Shown here piece by piece: positions 6,397 to 7,823 of a stretch of 7,823 nt of DNA. A model generated the notes under the pieces. That model saw only the letters and a list, made by a program, of their open reading frames with translations, did not search any database and was not told the DNA's origin. Made by a program: the position numbers and the translations under genes. This stretch comes from Halieaceae bacterium (lineage in GTDB: Bacteria > Pseudomonadota > Gammaproteobacteria > Pseudomonadales > Halieaceae): positions 13,936-21,758 of the forward strand of contig NZIH01000017.1 of the NCBI GenBank assembly GCA_002691565.1, given 5' to 3'. Position 1 is the first letter of the stretch. Every line of letters starts with the position of its first letter.

Positions 6397-6409
6397 GGAG
6401 AAACTTATC

Positions 6410-6676
6410 GTGGCTTTAAGGAAACAGACCTCCCGACAGATACTGGATAACAAGTTAATGAGAGGGCTTCTGATAGCGAGGCGACAGCGCCTGTTTTTAC
6501 TGGCCATGATCCAACCGACAGTGTCCTGCTGCGCTCTCGGACTAACGTATTCAGTTTTGCGATCGCCCGAGGCTAATGATGCTATTTGGTTGAGCGGTTT
6601 ACTGGCGCTCTATGCGGTGCAAGTTATGGCGATATGGCGTCACACCGAATTACTTGTGGAACCGTCAGCCTCTTGA
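6410..6676 (+). CDS. Small two-TM inner-membrane protein of unknown function (cassette gene 2)
   Basis: The 88-residue product has a basic N-terminus (RKQTSRQ, MRGLLIARRQR) and two hydrophobic segments, about 28-50 (LFLLAMIQPTVSCCALGLTY) and 59-76 (AIWLSGLLALYAVQVMAIW), predicting a hairpin with both ends in the cytoplasm. Cys40-Cys41 lie inside the first segment. The GTG start at 6410 has GGAG nine bases upstream; a TTG at 6395 lies within the SD region and is a poor start. Its stop overlaps the next start (TGATG), implying translational coupling with the C39 peptidase. I recognise no family. Position suggests an accessory, immunity or membrane-anchoring role for the peptide system, which is inference only. 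Confidence 0.7.
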   Translation: MALRKQTSRQILDNKLMRGLLIARRQRLFLLAMIQPTVSCCALGLTYSVLRSPEANDAIWLSGLLALYAVQVMAIWRHTELLVEPSAS

Positions 6677-7227
6677 TGCTGAACCGACCGTTGTTATCGA
6701 GTCACATGAGCCCATTGAGGACACCGATCAGCGTAATTGCCTGCTCGATCGCCCTTTTCGGAACCGTGCCTCTGCTAGGTGCAACCCCTGACGACAAAGA
6801 GAGGCAACCTGTTATCAGGCAAACGTCACTGACTGATTGTGGTCTCGCGGCACTCGCGATGCTGTTGAGAGACAAGGCCTCGGTAACGACTTCGGTGGAT
6901 AAGTTGGACAGCTTAGCCGCGGTCCTTATTGATCCAAGGACCCGACGTCATCGGCGGGAAGGTTACTCAGTCAGTGAGCTGAACCCACTCGCGGCAGCGT
7001 TCGCGTATTCGCTGAAAGCACACAAGTTGACCTCCGAAGAGTTATCTACCCGGTCACTCCCCCTGATTGCGTGGGTTGATCTGGGTAATGGTGGCCATTT
7101 CACACTTGTAGAGCGTGCGACCGCGACATCAGTTTCACTAGCGGACCCAACCCGCGGGCGAGTCTCTGTCGACCTTCAGACCTGGCGCAACCTATGGCTT
7201 CAGGGGACGACAGGCATCGTTCTATAG
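6676..7227 (+). CDS. Stand-alone, exported C39 family (double-glycine type) cysteine peptidase
   Basis: The 183-residue product is a papain-like peptidase of family C39 (COG3271-like). An N-terminal signal sequence has its hydrophobic core at about 18-34 (ISVIACSIALFGTVPLLGA), so the enzyme probably acts in the periplasm. Catalytic positions are present in order: Gln49 (oxyanion hole) and Cys55 in RQTSLTDCGLAALAMLL (48-64), His141 in GGHFTLVE, and Asp157 in ADPTRGR. The middle GYSVSELNPLAAAFAY matches the G-x-S-x-x-x-L segment of the fold. No ABC transporter or membrane-exporter domain is fused, as in FapD of the Fap amyloid system and unlike bacteriocin ABC exporters. Its start overlaps the upstream stop by one base; an internal ATG at 6706 is a possible alternative. 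The likely partner is the precursor encoded at 6069-6326. Confidence 0.88.
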   Translation: MLNRPLLSSHMSPLRTPISVIACSIALFGTVPLLGATPDDKERQPVIRQTSLTDCGLAALAMLLRDKASVTTSVDKLDSLAAVLIDPRTRRHRREGYSVSELNPLAAAFAYSLKAHKLTSEELSTRSLPLIAWVDLGNGGHFTLVERATATSVSLADPTRGRVSVDLQTWRNLWLQGTTGIVL

Positions 7228-7241
7228 CTAACAGACGCACC

Positions 7242-7823
7242 CTAGGTGAGGTCGTAATGATTCCAACCCAAGTCAGCGAGCGCACTGCTGGTCGCCGTTT
7301 TAGCGTCCGTGAGGATCACCGATGTGCCTATCTCAGGTCGCAAATAGGTTGATGCGACACGTTGTAGATCTTCAATCGTGGTCGAGATGATGGCATTTCT
7401 GAGTTGCCCTTTGTGCTCGGCAGTTCTTCCATAGAGCTCGTCGTAAAACGTTTTCTTTACTTCGCCAGCAGGCGATGCCGGTTTATCTAGACTCGAAATG
7501 ACACTAAGGATGGCCTCCTCGAGTGCTAGCGCATCGTGATTTGCCGTCAACAACCAATCGATTGACGCATCAAAATCGGACAGCGTTTCAAGATTACGCG
7601 GATCGCGATAGGAGAAGAAGCGGAATGCACCCACATTGGCATCATGACTAGCTCCGCCACCGTAGGCGCCACCTTGTTCTCTGATGCTTCGATGTAGGAA
7701 GCCGTTTCGCAGATAGGCGCCCAGCACCGATAGAGCCGGCGCGTCGGGATGACCACTGGGGACGGTCGGGTACGCTTTCGCACAGAAGTTTACTTGCGTG
7801 TTGGCCGCCCATATCTGATTGTG
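7242..7823 (-). CDS. M16 family metalloprotease, PreP-like (C-terminal part; gene runs off the right edge)
   Basis: The last 193 residues of an insulinase-superfamily protease are present; the N-terminal zinc site (HxxEH) is outside the window. The segment FLHRSIREQGGAYGGGAS followed by FRFFSYRDPRN is characteristic of the M16C/PreP group, where the Arg and Tyr of IREQGGAYG help hold the substrate backbone. The upstream stretch (AKAYPTVPSGHPDAPALSVL) is in the same frame without interruption. Homologues are large (about 950-1000 residues) clamshell enzymes that degrade short peptides. It ends 14 bp from the convergent C39 gene, with no obvious terminator between them. A link to the neighbouring peptide cassette is possible but unsupported by operon structure. 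Confidence 0.9.
   Translation of the reverse strand, partial: HNQIWAANTQVNFCAKAYPTVPSGHPDAPALSVLGAYLRNGFLHRSIREQGGAYGGGASHDANVGAFRFFSYRDPRNLETLSDFDASIDWLLTANHDALALEEAILSVISSLDKPASPAGEVKKTFYDELYGRTAEHKGQLRNAIISTTIEDLQRVASTYLRPEIGTSVILTDAKTATSSALADLGWNHYDLT

Noticed and set aside
6395..6409. TTG at 6395 as start of the 88-aa protein
   Set aside because: It overlaps the terminator tail and the GGAG that serves as SD for the GTG at 6410.
6586..6675. N-terminal extension of the C39 open frame
   Set aside because: It overlaps the 88-aa gene; the TGATG overlap at 6674-6678 and the signal peptide position support a start at 6676.

Overview
The window looks like part of a chromosome from a Gram-negative gammaproteobacterium. 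It carries an outer-membrane TonB-dependent receptor, Sec-type signal peptides, Shine-Dalgarno (SD) led genes on both strands and moderate GC. The gene set (B12 receptor, SLC13/RCK permease, PreP-like M16 protease, desaturase) would suit a marine lineage such as OM60/NOR5 (Halieaceae), but that placement is inference. No tRNA, rRNA, CRISPR array, insertion sequence or prophage is visible.

Left part (1-1300): the N-terminal 338 residues of a BtuB-type receptor run off the left edge on the minus strand. Its leader holds a clear cobalamin riboswitch. A TTGACT-17-TAACTT promoter would start transcription at the first base of the aptamer, and a possible SD-sequestering expression platform lies just before the start codon. 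This makes vitamin B12 or a related corrinoid the likely substrate.

Middle part (1298-5935): a DUF501 protein (+), a VOC/glyoxalase-fold protein (-), an SLC13-family permease with two RCK_C domains (+), a poorly recognisable, perhaps CHAD-like, helical protein (-), and a membrane fatty acid desaturase with three histidine boxes (+). These look like independent housekeeping or accessory genes. They alternate in strand, and the convergent gaps are 17 and 10 bp.

Right part (5936-7241): a compact three-gene cassette on the plus strand, the most unusual part of the window. It contains an 85-aa secreted peptide precursor, an 88-aa two-TM protein, and a stand-alone C39 (double-glycine type) peptidase with its own signal peptide and no ABC transporter. 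The precursor carries an internal sequence (IIIDEDIAEIRGQ) that fits the double-glycine leader pattern except that the last position is Q. It lies after a Sec signal peptide and just before a hydrophobic 30-residue tail. The simplest model is Sec export of both proteins, then periplasmic cleavage after GQ. Upstream of the precursor, two tandem hairpins present GGA in their loops. The second has the SD in an AAGGAG hexaloop, the classic CsrA/RsmA site architecture. A strong terminator hairpin separates the precursor from the two downstream genes, which would favour excess precursor.

Right edge (7242-7823): the C-terminal 193 residues of a PreP-like M16 metalloprotease on the minus strand, convergent with the C39 gene.
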